A stretch of DNA of 64,000 nucleotides, from the NCBI GenBank assembly GCA_946811695.1, contig OX328123.1, forward strand, positions 36,858,660 to 36,922,659, written 5' to 3'. This stretch comes from Gonocerus acuteangulatus (lineage: Eukaryota; Arthropoda; Insecta; Hemiptera; Coreidae). This document shows, piece after piece, positions 31,157 to 43,512 of this stretch. A program made the position numbers and the translations under genes. Positions within the stretch are counted from its first letter, which is position 1, and every line of letters starts with the position of its first letter. The notes under the pieces were generated by a model that ran no database searches, had not been told where the DNA came from, and was given only the letters and a program-made list of their open reading frames with translations.

Positions 31157-31451
31157 TTTTTTAAGTTTATTTAACGGTGGAATGAGTATTTCATTAAAGC
31201 TGAGAAAATAAGAATCTTATTGGTAATAGAGTTTTCCTAGAGTGAGCGTCGCGATGACGGGAGAGTCCCATCAGCTTAGAAAACTGTCAGTTTCCATATG
31301 TGGCTCTTTAAGCTTCCTTCTCTTTGAAATTTTATTTTATATTTTTAACGAAAGATCAAAACCTACCAATAGCAGCTACTATTCCTTTCCTATTCGCACT
31401 TCGGATAAGAACGGCACCGCGCTAAGATGATGCAGTTCCTGCGAGTCGGAC
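31157..31451 (+). repeat. Solitary family B 3' end
   Basis: Ends GGCACCGCGCTAAGATGATG, then CAGTTCCTGCGAGTCGGAC at 31451. The sequence upstream to 31157 lacks the usual B modules, so the element is 5'-truncated or heavily diverged. Confidence 0.6.
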
Positions 31452-31789
31452 TTTTTACGTAAAAGGCTTGGTTTCAGTGATAAATAGGAATTTGTCTACA
31501 AAAGGGCGATATTTTTCAGTTTTTTGCGTTTTACGTGCGTCGGGTCAAAAGATGTCTCGGAATAAATTAGTCTTAAAATTAAATTTTCTATCAGAATTCT
31601 TCATAAAAAATACCTGCCGCCATTAGAAAATCAAGAGTTAGATGCGCTGGAGAAAAACTGGAGAATGTTATAAAGTCAATTAAACCTTTAACAGAAACCT
31701 CATGCAACATAACTAAGACCTACCAAGTTTCATTTCGAAATTTTAACAACTCTAGGAGGAAAAGGGGGTGGACACATATACTGGGACAC
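31452..31789. other. Spacer with a mobile-element-like end
   Basis: Non-coding. It ends in ATACTGGGACACCCTGTATA at 31777-31796, a terminal motif of the kind often seen in mariner-like elements. No partner end is seen. Confidence 0.4.
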
Positions 31790-32733
31790 CCTGTATATAT
31801 ATGTATATATTTATATATATGCTTGTCTGTTCGCTCTCTAGCAAGCCCAAAAATGGTCCGATTTTGACGAAATTCGGTACAAAAATCTGTCGTCTAATTT
31901 GAAAGGTCAAGTTCGTTAACCGGCAGAATCCGCCCATTAGAAGATAGTCTTTGGGGCGAAATTCGCGCAAAAAAAATCATAACGCTACGTTTTTGAGTTT
32001 ATATGCTTGCAGGTATTTGTTTTATATGTTTCTTAATATAAGAAAACGAATGAAACTATTTTTAAGGCGATATCTTTAACAGTTTCTGAGAAAAGTGGAA
32101 TCAATGTTTTTGTAAGTCATTATTTTTTTGTGAGTACTTAGAATCGCGGGATTCAATTGAATTATTTTCTACAACTTTGAAATTACTCCCAACTAAGGTG
32201 TTTAAATTTATAAATAATTTATCAGTAAAATTAGTATTGTAGTAAAATAAGCTAAGAAACGGTGAATGATATTGGTAATAAGTTTGGAGTGGCTGTGGCT
32301 AATCATGATGACGTATACATAGGTTTGTTTTGAATTCTCCATCTATATAACCTTCCTAATAGCCTCCAACTGAAGTTACTGTTATTTCTTATTTTATAGG
32401 AAGATTTAACCCAAGACAGAATGGAATTTTATTCGCCATGAAGCACATATTTACAGTTGATTATAACAGTAAAACGAATTTGCTAGTAAAACATGATACT
32501 TAAAATGACAACGAATTTTTGGTTGTTTAGAATAGAGCCTTCTCAGCAGTAGTCAAAGAGTAAGTACGTTTTCAGTACACAATTATATTGACTTATACAG
32601 ATTAATAATTATCCCTTCCGTGTAAGTTGGCTACTGTCAGTTTCCTGTGATTTGTGATGCTAATCTATTCCATTTCTTCTTCTTCGAGATGTACGTAACC
32701 GCTCTAAGATGACGCAGTTCCTGCGGGTCGGAC
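31790..32733 (+). mobile_element. Older family B element, 5' hairpin missing
   Basis: Short (TA)n at 31790-31818, then GCTTGTCTGTTCGCTCTCTA, TGGTCCGATTTTGACG and TTGAAAGGTCAAGTTCG. It ends GATGACGCAGTTCCTGCG, GGTCGGAC at 32733. More diverged than B1-B5 (for example GGCAGAATCCGCCCATTAG). Confidence 0.7.
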
Positions 32734-33382
32734 TTTTTTGCATAGAACTTTAATCCCAGAACTTGTAGAAACACCCCGATTGGAATGAAATGTGTCTCAT
32801 TAGGGCCTTTATCGACCCTACAAATTTGGTTTGAATCGGGTGAATATTCTTTGAAATATAGCCAGATTGTTTATTCTTTAACAAAATTTTAAGCATCCCC
32901 CTTACCAAAATTTAAAATACATTTTTTTTTATTTTTGTAATATTCCCAAAATTTGAATTTAGGGGGTTTTCGATGTGCTAAAAACGAATCTGACATCCGT
33001 TTTTAAATAAAAAATTGTTTTACATACTCGACTCTATAGAAGTCATTATTCTGCCAAAATATTCCATACACCTACAATTAAAAAGTTATCGATTATAAAA
33101 AAAAAATGAATTTAAAAACGGATGTCAGATTCGTTTTTAGCACATTGAAAACCCCCTAAATTTAAATTTTGGGAATATTACAAAAATAAAAAAAAATGTA
33201 TTTTAAATTTTGGTAAGGGGAACCCTTAAAATTTTGTTAAAGATTCAACAAGCTGGCTATATTTTAAAGAATTTTACCCGATTCAAAACAAATTTGGAGG
33301 GTCGATAAAGGCCCTAATGAGGCACATTTCCTTCCAATCGGGGTGTTTCTACAAATTCTAGGATTGACGTTATATGCAAAAA
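32734..33382. mobile_element. Long foldback element, about 270-bp arms
   Basis: The left arm (32734-33009, TTTTTTGCATAGAAC to ATCCGTTTTTAAAT) and right arm (33108-33382, ATTTAAAAACGGATG to TATATGCAAAAA) are near-perfect inverted repeats around a loop of about 100 bp. Non-coding. It begins directly after the GGAC end of the preceding family B element, in its T run. A transcript would fold into one long hairpin. Confidence 0.85.
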
Positions 33383-34789
<1,407 letters not shown>

Positions 34790-34940
34790 TAAGTTATTAA
34801 CACTTTTCTAGCGTATATTTTCAGCTCTTTTTGTTGTATCTTTGAATGATTTATAAATACACAGGATTACAGGCTCATCTTGTGGTGAAGAACCTTCCAC
34901 TAGTAGTGTTGCAACCAGACTGTCTTGATGTATTTATAAA

Positions 34941-34991
34941 GCATTCCTCTGAAGATGTATTAAAAGGGAGTGAAACATGTTGGGAAATGAG
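34941..34991 (+). ncRNA. Decayed hammerhead-like sequence
   Basis: CTGAAGA (34949-34955) and GAAA (34972-34975) are in place, followed by the palindrome ACATGT (34975-34980) for helix III. TCCTT before the core pairs with GGGAA after the cleavage position, and CA with TG beyond a bulge, giving a good helix I. Stem II is no longer complementary, so it is probably inactive. Confidence 0.4.
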
Positions 34992-35059
34992 GAAATAAAT
35001 TATGGTTAAAAGTATGAAACGAACTTTTTTTGACCTTCTTCCTATTTGATTCCTCCTAA

Positions 35060-35769
35060 ATTTGATCAAAGGGTCATTTCATTATGGCATCAGATTTTAT
35101 TTTATTTATTTATTATTTATTTATTTAATATTATTATTATTTATTTTAATTACATTTATTTTATTTATACTTTTTGCATACATTTTTAATAACTATATTA
35201 GTATTAAAATAATATAGTAATGCAATTATATTAAAATTTACTGTTTTTTTCAAGACTTGACTCTTTTTTTTTTTAAAGACATAGTAGTTTAAAAAAAATA
35301 AGTTCAATTTATATTCTAAGAAACAAAATGCTTAAATACATAAATAAGATAATTGTTTTTAATTTTTAATTAATTATCTTGTATCGATACAGTATACAAT
35401 TCGCTTTAACCACCTCCGATCATACATAACACCTGTTGGAGTTTTTTCATAAAACATAGTCCATACATAAGACCTGTAACTTTCAAATTTTTCTTTTCCA
35501 ATGCAGAAACTAATAAATTAAATGAGATAGATATAAGCTTCCAAATTTTATATCCACTTTTATAGCAACCTTTGGGCCTTCATTGTCGTTCTTCTGGAAT
35601 AATTCTCCACATATACCATGTGATATTATTCGCACTTATGTACTAAGAGTTATGAATTATCATAAAATGGACATTCTTATTTTGAAATATACTAACAATG
35701 TGAAATTATTAATTAAAAAAATTATCAAATATTGTATTCAACACTAGATAATATTAATTTCAAGTCATA
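35060..35769. other. AT-rich spacer, nothing recognised
   Basis: TTATTTATTTA-type low complexity at 35097-35180 and otherwise featureless AT-rich DNA. Confidence 0.5.
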
Positions 35770-35777
35770 CTTTCAAG

Positions 35778-37103
35778 CAGAGATGAGCAAAATTTTATTT
35801 ATAAATAAAAATACGAATTTATTCGTACTTCATATATTTGTGAATACGAATATAAATAAATTTGTATTCATAAGTGTGAATAAGTGAGAATACGAATTTA
35901 TTTTTATTCTCAAATATTAAATATAAAAATACAAATAAAATTTTATTCGCAAATTTTCCTGCGAATACAAATAAATTCACAGAAATAATTGTAAATAATC
36001 ACAAAAAATGTGAATATTTACAAAAAATCAAGTGATTACAAAAAAAAACACATTGAAATATACGAATACAAATTTATTCACATTATAATTTGTGAATAAA
36101 AATTTATTCACAATAAAATTTGCAAATAAATTATGATTTAACACCCTTGTTTTTTTTAATACGCTTAACGTCTATGTTGTCAGGCCTAGATTCAGTTTTT
36201 TTTTTTTTTTTTATGGGGACACAGATGACAAACTATCTAAAAATAAATCTATGCGCTAATAACCTAGACGTTAAACGCCTTAAAAAAAAAAAAAAAAAAA
36301 AAAAATCACCTTGAAATACTTTTGTAATATCATCTTAATACGAATAAATTCATAATTTATTTGCGAATTTTATTGTGAATAAATTTTTATTCACAAATTA
36401 TAATGTGAATAAATTTTTATTCGTATATTTTAATGTGATTTTTTTTTAAATATTTAATAAAATACTTAATTTTTTGTAAATATTCACATTTTTTGTGATT
36501 ATTTACAATTTTTTCTGTGAATTTATTTGTATTCGCAGGAAAATTTGAGAATAAAATTTTATTCGTATTTTTATATTTAATATATGTGAATAAAAATAAA
36601 TTCATATTCACACTTATGAATACAAATTTATCAAATATTGTATTCAACACTAGATAATATTAATTTCAAGTCATACTTTCAAGCAGAGATGAGCAAAATT
36701 TTATTTATAAATAAAAATACGAATTTATTCGTACTCCATATATTTGTGAATACGAATATAAATAAATTTGTATTCATAAGTGTGAATATGAATTTATTTT
36801 TATTATAATGTGAATAAATTTGTATTCGTATATTTCAATGTGATTTTTTTTGTAATCACTTGATTTTTTGTAAATATTCACATTTTTTGTGATTATTTAC
36901 AATTATTTCTGTGAATTTATTTGTATTCGCAGGAAAATTTGCGAATAAAATTTTATTTGTATTTTTATATTTAATATTTGAGAATAAAAATAAATTCGTG
37001 TTCTCACTTATGAATACGAATTTATTTATATTCGTATTCACAAATATATGAAGTACGAATAAATTCGTATTTTTATTTATAAATAAAACTTTGCCTATCT
37101 CTG
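35778..37103. mobile_element. hAT-like foldback element with 8-bp target duplication
   Basis: Starts CAGAGATGAGCAAAATTTT and ends AAACTTTGCCTATCTCTG, flanked by CTTTCAAG at 35770-35777 and 37104-37111. The interior is AT-rich, largely self-complementary runs of GAATAAATTTGTATTC type. Internally, from 36631, about 50 bp of the left flank plus the 5' end of the element are repeated (period about 906 bp), with CTTTCAAG and CAGAGATGAGC at 36676-36694. SINE 3'-end sequences lie at 36140-36303. Confidence 0.75.
36140..36303. repeat. SINE 3' ends in inverted arrangement inside the foldback
   Basis: At the left, oligo-T then AATACGCTTAACGTC on the minus strand. At the right, ATGCGCTAATAACCTAGACG, GCCTT and an A23 tail on the plus strand. 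A T18 run lies between them. Confidence 0.5.
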
Positions 37104-37254
37104 CTTTCAAGCAATTATAAGTAAATATTCAAGTCTGACAATAGTATTATAAAATTGTGATTTAAATTTTTAATGTAATGAGCTAAACTGTAGGGACATT
37201 TGCAACAATAGAGCTGGATAATTTTTAAAAATAATATGAACTTCTAAATATTGT

Positions 37255-37489
<235 letters not shown>

Positions 37490-37567
37490 GAATATTATTG
37501 AAGAATATATATGGCGCAGGTAAGAAGAAAAAAAAAGTACTCCTTTTCTTTATGTACTACTTTATTA

Positions 37568-37620
37568 TTGGCTTACCCTACATGTTTCGTGGCCTTCATG
37601 CCACCTCCTCAGAGGCCATT
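37568..37620 (-). ncRNA. Hammerhead-like sequence
   Basis: On the minus strand: CTGAGGA (37612-37606), stem II GTGGC/GCCAC (37604-37600 with 37593-37589) after one extra G, GAAA (37588-37585), palindrome ACATGT (37585-37580) for helix III, and A as the cleavage base (37579). CCT before the core can pair with GGG after it, including a G-U pair. The one-base bulge in stem II weakens it. The wider segment 37540-37620 has the look of a Penelope-like terminal repeat. Confidence 0.5.
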
Positions 37621-37699
37621 CAATCCCAATCAATATTAAGACAAAATGGGTCCACACATCGCTCACTTGTTTCAAGAACGTCATATGTCAAAATTCAAC

Positions 37700-38622
37700 A
37701 ATTTTGAGTTGACTATTTTCGGAATGCCCTGAAACAGTAGCATAAGCCTACAGTACCATCAAATCTTTAACTTAATTTTTAACAGCTACAGATAAGTGTC
37801 GTTTTCGCATTTATCCATATTTCAGAAGTGTTATTTTCAAGAAAGTCAGAAGTCAGTAACCTTTGAATCGTAAACCAAGAAACTCTCTCATTTTTTAGAG
37901 AAAGAGTATATTATTTCTTTATAAAACAGTTTAGCACAAAAGGAAAGTCCATTTTTCATTCTGAGTTTTGCATCAAGAAAGGCATATTTCTTTTTATGAC
38001 AGTATTGAACCAAAAACTAATAGCTTTCAGTTATGTTTTATTTTGAATTATGACGATCTTGCTATATAATTTTGGAATGTGTCAATTCTGCCACTAAAAT
38101 ATCTAGTATCTAGTATAGTAGTATCTGTTGGCCCAGTCGTTACAGGTTGCAATTTTTTTTTTTTTTTTCTGATACTTCAACAATTGGTTATTAACTTTTC
38201 TCTTTACCAGATTGGCCATTATTACTTCTCGAGCGAAAACGTTGGTAAAAGTAGCTCTAAATATGACTAAAAATGAGTTTTAAATAAATTAATTGTGTGA
38301 AAATTCATCAGACAATCGAGTTGATTGTCGAACTTTTCTGTTTAATTGATTTTGAAATTTTTTTTACTAAAAAAAAAATATTCTTTGCGTAAATACATTG
38401 CATATGACCAGTATCTCAACCATTACTTTATTTAAATAACATTCCGGCTTTAAGCCGTTTTCAACTTAAATGAATCAATTCTTATCTTACATGTTAATGA
38501 GGCATTAGCAACTACTTGTTATTCATTCATAGTCTATATTGATTCTGAAGTTGTTATTATGGACTTTACTAATGATTCACGTGTTGCTCGGAATTTTAAT
38601 AGTTTAATTTAATAGCTCACAA
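37700..38622. other. AT-rich spacer, nothing recognised
   Basis: No coding frame or match to the other repeats; a T17 run at 38153-38169. Confidence 0.5.
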
Positions 38623-38629
38623 TTTTAAT

Positions 38630-38631
<2 letters not shown>

Positions 38632-38674
<43 letters not shown>

Positions 38675-38832
38675 GGTGCATCGACAATTCTTGGCCATTA
38701 GCGCCGACATCCAGGGTGCAGCCTAGAATTTTCTCAGCGAGCCCTGAGATGAGAAAATTCTTGTCGCTGGTCCTTCCCACCATCTCCCGCTTATGAATCT
38801 AGCGCGCTAGCCACTAGACCACGGGAGACCCC
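38632..38832 (-). mobile_element. Full-length tRNA-derived SINE with 9-bp target duplication
   Basis: A T41 run (tail), ACGGTGCATCGAC, GGCCATTAGCGCC, and the tRNA-like head ending CCACGGGAGACCCC. The direct repeats TTTTAATAG at 38623-38631 and 38833-38841 bracket it exactly. The body differs from the copy at 21517 by several substitutions. Confidence 0.9.
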
Positions 38833-39029
38833 TTTTAATAGTGTTATGTGTAGTAATGCAGCTGCAACTTACAGCAATCTAGCTGTAACGTATTCAGTTA
38901 TCAGCTAAACTCCAAAACTATATGTGACTAGTACTCCTCGCACAACCAGTAATAATAAAATCTTCGTTTCTACTAACGTTAAAATCATGAGCCCAGTTAA
39001 AAAATATACGAAAAGAAATAAATCCAGCT

Positions 39030-39275
39030 GGAAGAGGAACCTACTTTAAGCAGCTAGAAATAGTATGAAACTCATTCAAAGAATCCTGAAACTTCTGTGA
39101 AAACTCTATATTTATGAAGTTTTGGCTACACTTTGGTAGCCTTCGTCAAGTTTGATTACACAGGTCTACAAAAATAATCTTTCTGAAATTTGATTTGATG
39201 ATTTTGGTCAATCTCTATGCTCCTTGGCGTGCTGAAGCCGAACATGAGGTCAGTCCCTCTCTATCACATAAGGAA
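39030..39275 (-). repeat. Left inverted repeat flanking the orphan gene
   Basis: The reverse complement includes GATAGAGAGGGACTGACCTC, GAGATTGACCAAAATCATC, GTAGACCTGTGTAATC, and then a hammerhead-like TTGACGA (39149-39143), stem GGCTAC/GTAGCC (39141-39136 with 39129-39124) and AAAAC. The same series, diverged, lies on the plus strand at 41575-41850. C3 and G12 of the hammerhead core are changed, so it should be inactive. Confidence 0.55.
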
Positions 39276-39456
39276 ATTGTTCAATCTCAAGTAAGGGCAA
39301 AGGTACTACCATTAAAAGAAAACAGAATTGGCGAATAAGAGTTTTCATTTATTTCCATGATCTTTTAGTTATTTCAATGTTGTTTACTGTACAAAATACA
39401 TAAATGTGTAGAAATAACAGCTTCAGAATTAACAGTGGCATATTTAGTTATTATTT

Positions 39457-41192
39457 TTATGAAAACGTGATTTTTATTTTTTTCTCTTGAAAATTTCTCC
39501 GTGTTCGTTTCCGGCTGTAGGACTCTTCAGATGATTCACGCTGCAGCATCCAACAATAGTCAGCCATCATGTTTACGTTCCATTTGCCCTGATACCTACG
39601 TTCCATTTCCTGGATGTCCTGATGGAACCTTTCCCCTTGTTCTTCACTTACTTCCCCTAAGTTTTCCGGAAAATAGTCCACATGCGAATGTAAGAAGTGA
39701 ACCTTCAAACTCATGTTGCAACCTTGTAATTGAAATGCCTTCAACATGCGTTCCACGATACTTCTGTAGTTGGGATCCTTCACGTTACCAAGGAACTTCT
39801 CAACAACATCTTTAAAAGAATTCCAAGCTTCCTTCTCCTTCTCATTCATGGTCTGAGTGAAATGTGGATCTGTGAAAAGTTTCTGAATATCTGGGCCTAC
39901 AAAGATCCCCTCTTTCAGCTCTGCATCACTTAATCGTGGGAACTTGGAGCATAAGTACTTAAAACATTCACCTTCTTTATTGAGAGACTTTACGAATTGT
40001 TTTATCAGCCCTAGCTTTATGTGTAGAGGAGGTAGCAGGATTTTGTCAGAAGGAACCAAACTTCTCCTAATTACATTTTTTTGGCCTGGCGACAGAGCTC
40101 CTCGTGATGGTCAGTCTTTGTTGTTCCAATGGGAATTTCTGTCTCGGCTATCCCATAAAAATAAAAAACAAGGGAACTTGGTGTACCCTGATTGCTGACC
40201 TAAGAGCATAGTAAGTACTTTCAAGTCTCCACATATCAACCAGTTATGCTCATTATTATTATATAATGAATTCGTTCGAGAATTAATGACAAATTTTCGT
40301 ATGTTTCTTTTAAATGTACCGAATGGCCAACTGGAACTGAAGCATAAGTATTGCCATTGTGCAACAAAACAGCCTTTAGACTTCGCTTTGATGAGTCTAT
40401 GAATAGACGCCAATGAATCGGGTCATATTGTATACCAAATTGACCCATCAGACCAAGAATGTCTTTGCAATAAATAAGATTCTCATCCAGAGCAAAGTAA
40501 GGAACAAAAACTGCTTCACGGTGTCGATACCATGAAAAAGAAGTGCCTGGCTATAATAAATTTTTGTTTTTAAGACGGGAGCCAAGTAACTGAGCTGCAT
40601 CTTTTGGGAGTCCAAGATCTCTCACTAAGTCGTTCAACTCCTGTTGAGAAATAAGCTGAGGTTCATCTTCTGAACTGCTTGCTTTGAACTCACTGTGTAC
40701 TTCATCGCTCTCCGACATACAGTCTTCTCTATTAGCTTCCCTATCTATACTGCCCAAGTCACGAGGGGGCTGAGGAACTGTCAATCCAGGACCGTGTGGT
40801 ACCGGACGACTAGCAGATTCCACATTAGGGTAGTTAATGAGCTTATGATTTTTGGAATTATAGCCTTGAACATGACAATTACAAAAGTAACAGTCATTAT
40901 CGTGGTTTTTTTGCTCCCTCCACATCATTGGGATAGCAAATCCGAAAGATTTTAACTCTCCTTTGTACCATAAGCGAAGTTTTTCTACGCAGCTATGGCA
41001 TACTTTGTGAGGAGCCCACACTTTATCTTGATCTCCTATTCTCAAGCCAAAATATGCATAATATACATTTTTGACAAAACCTGTTATATTTCGTTGGTAT
41101 TTCTTAACTGTGTACTCACCACAGATAAAACAGAAGTAGTCTGGACTGGTAACACAACGACGATGAGACATTTTGTCTAAATGCACTTTCAA
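39457..41192 (-). pseudogene. Orphan zinc-finger-like gene of unknown function, broken
   Basis: An apparently intronless reading frame of roughly 570 codons. The N-terminal part has Cys pairs (FCFICGEY, KVCHSCVEKL, DCYFCNCH) that could bind zinc, then an acidic linker. The C-terminal part contains LKVHFLHSHVDYFPENLG, SEEQGERFHQDIQEMERRY and WNVNMMADYCWMLQRE. I recall this C-terminal block from many uncharacterised multicopy proteins in arthropod genomes; its function is unknown and I assign none. Lesions: a TAG after KNKNLL (near 40551), a frameshift near 40280 (after LERIHY) and a TGA after HWNNKD (near 40111), where the context suggests Trp. The possible start MSHRRC is at 41171. It lies between inverted repeats (39030-39275 and 41575-41850). 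Confidence 0.7.
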
Positions 41193-41574
41193 ACCTTAAA
41201 ATACGTTCTTAATCACTTTGACACAACTAAGAGACCTCAGTGAATGTGTTCACTTCAGTTGATACTACTGAACTGAGAGAATGAACAGAAATTTAGCTCC
41301 AAGTTCCTGATACAACAGGTTCAATCTCATTTAGCTTCAGACGGTGACATCTGAGACCAAACAAGTACGTTCCTGTCTGAACAGGTCGTGCCTTGACACC
41401 CTCAGGCCTACAACATCTACTGAGGGAGTCATTGCCTACACCACCTAGTGAAAGATGTCTGTTTATAAAAAGAGAAATCGTTTGGGGGGGAAAAAAAAAA
41501 AAAAAACCTACTTCTTACCAAATTTATGTGTATAGCAGGTATATTATGTTCTATGGATTTGAAAAAAATCTGTA

Positions 41575-41850
41575 CGTGATAGAGAAAAACGGACTTCATT
41601 CTCGGCCTCAGAACACCGAGAAACACAGAGATTAGCCAAAATCATCAAATCAAATTTTTGGTTGTAGACCTGTGTTATGGATGTTAAGAATAAATAATCA
41701 TCTCAGAGTAGAAAGCTGTTTTTGGAGTGTCCGAGATGATCTCTTATTTCCCCTAATGAAGCAGAAGAAGGCTACCAAAATGTAGCCAAAACCTACTGAA
41801 TATAGATCTTTACAAAAATCTTATTGATATTTCCTAGCCGAATTCTTCCT
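41575..41850 (+). repeat. Right inverted repeat flanking the orphan gene
   Basis: GTGATAGAGAAAAACGGAC, GAGATTAGCCAAAATCATC and TTGTAGACCTGTGTTATG, then GAAGGCTACCAAAATGTAGC at 41766-41785 and CAAAACC. This matches the reverse complement of the left repeat in the same order, so the two point in opposite directions. CTAATGA at 41753 stands where a hammerhead core would be, but an extra 8 bases and A-for-G changes make it non-functional by sequence. Confidence 0.5.
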
Positions 41851-42009
41851 GGCTGCTTAACACTTTGATGGAGTACTATCTACAACTCATTTCATTATTT
41901 CAGTGACAATAACGACATATTTTGACTTAATCCAGGTGCAATTTATGAAATTTGGAGCAAGATCGTCATAAATCAAAACGAATTTCTAAAAATTTGAAAA
42001 TTTAATACT

Positions 42010-42325
42010 TCTTCTCAATCAATCTAAAAAATATTGTTGTTTTTTTTTATTGTATTTATTTATAGAATTAGTATTACTGTAGAAGAAATCAAGAAAATTA
42101 GAAACATTTTGATATTTGAAATAACTATTTGTAGTAGTTGTGTTGGCCAACCAGTGGTGGGTGCGAGTCCAGGTATAAGGGTACGCTGCCCCTTGGTAAC
42201 GGGCCCTTTGTTTACGAGGGAAAGGTTAAACCAAAATAATAATGGTTTCTATTTCAATCCTCCCAAATGACACTAGGGATAGGAACTGAACCGCGCTAAG
42301 ATGACGCAGTTCCTGCGAGTCGGAC
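42010..42325 (+). repeat. Family B 3' half
   Basis: Ends GAACCGCGCTAAGATGACGC, then AGTTCCTGCGAGTCGGAC at 42325. The body to about 42010 is diverged, with GGTTAAACCAAAATAATAATGG as in other B ends. Confidence 0.6.
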
Positions 42326-42762
42326 TTTTATTTTTTTTACCTGTGCCATATATATACCCAAAAAAATGTATATATAAATATATATATATACAGGGTGATT
42401 CAGGTTTAATTATCCAAACAGTAGGAGGCGATTGCATACATAATTTCTAACAAAAAAGTTCATTTCAAGTATGGTCCGATTCTGAAAGAAAAAGGAGCTA
42501 TGTCCAATTTTCTGTTTTTTTAACGTAGCCATGTTTTTTAATGAATAAGAAAGGATTTCTCAAAAACTATTCAAGATAATTAAATTCTAATTAGGCTATC
42601 ATAAAAAAGACAAAATTTCCTTTAAAAATACACTAATTTAATTCACTATAATCATTATTAGAAGATACTTTCTGGACGTCCAATAACGCACTTCTGTTTT
42701 TATCAATGAATCAGAGCGATTTTTTCCCTCAGCCCCCTAGCGGACTACAGATTCAATACTTA
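42326..42762. other. Spacer with a mariner-like end motif
   Basis: ACAGGGTGATTCAGG at 42390 after a short (TA)n resembles the end of mariner-like elements. No partner end or transposase is found before 42760. Confidence 0.35.
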
Positions 42763-43348
42763 GGGTACGTTCATGGTGAGGATTCATTCTGCGATGATAC
42801 GATAGTTACTCCGATGAGCGCTGCCCCGATGTAAAACAAACACATGTATTAAGGTGGGAGTGTTCATAGTGACGATCCTTACTTCCGATGCTATTCTCGC
42901 ACTCGCGCAGTGACCGCGGGGAAGAACAAATATTTTGTTTGCTCCTCGCAGTGAGTAGGGAAGCCGCGATATGGACTTGACTGTGATTGGTTCCTTCAAA
43001 GGGACTCTAGTGCGCAAGTCACCTCATTACTTCCTCATCTTGTGCGATTACCTATTATTTTTCGGTTATTTCGTTATCGACATGAAGGAGAAACTAATTG
43101 GATTAATAAGTTCATCAAATGCCTTGTGGGATAAACGGGAAAAAAATCACCACAACAGATATGTCCTGGCGAAGGAGTGGGCAAGAATTGCCAAACAACT
43201 AGGGGTGGAAGGTAAGTTATATTTTTAACTTATAATACTTTTTCAACAATTACTGTTTGTAGTTAGACACATTATTACAGTATAGAATTATCTATTACCT
43301 CAGCAATATTATATAACGTATATCTCAAGAAACAACAATAGTTTTTTT
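42763..43348 (+). mobile_element. Possible 5' end of a PIF/Harbinger-type element
   Basis: GGGTACGTTCATGGTGAGGA follows TTA (a usual 3-bp target of this superfamily), and a related GTGTTCATAGTGACGATCC recurs about 100 bp inward. A MADF exon follows; MADF/Myb-like proteins are commonly encoded by Harbinger elements. The right end is missing because family A copy A4 starts at 43349. A host MADF gene with an ordinary promoter remains possible. Confidence 0.35.
43082..43211 (+). CDS. MADF-domain first exon (DNA-binding)
   Basis: From the ATG at 43082 the frame reads MKEKLIGLISSSNALWDKR, then NRYVLAKEWARIAKQLGVEG, and meets the donor GTAAGT at 43212. The pattern LI-x-LI, LWDKR, a spacer, then a helix with W-x-x-IAKQLG is the N-terminal half of a MADF (Myb/SANT-like) domain, which binds DNA in insect transcription factors and in accessory proteins of Harbinger transposons. 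The remaining exons are not in view; 137 bp further on the sequence is interrupted by a family A element. An upstream in-frame ATG at 42971 would add 37 residues without domain character. Confidence 0.65.
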
Positions 43349-43478
43349 AGCACTTTCCTCCGAAGGAAAGTAGCTATTGAGGTTGGACTCATGACGGAAT
43401 TTTTGAAAAATTTCTTCAAATCTTTATCGATCCTACCTAGTAGACACCGAAAATGAACCCCGTTAAAATTTATATAAA

Positions 43479-43512
<34 letters not shown>

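Noticed and set aside
36417..37110. Asn/Phe-rich frames in the hAT-like foldback
   Set aside because: Translations of low-complexity self-complementary AT sequence.
42130..42200. Possible tRNA-like promoter (GTGGGTGCGAGTCCAGG)
   Set aside because: Only a weak box B resemblance; no box A at the right distance and no foldable arms.
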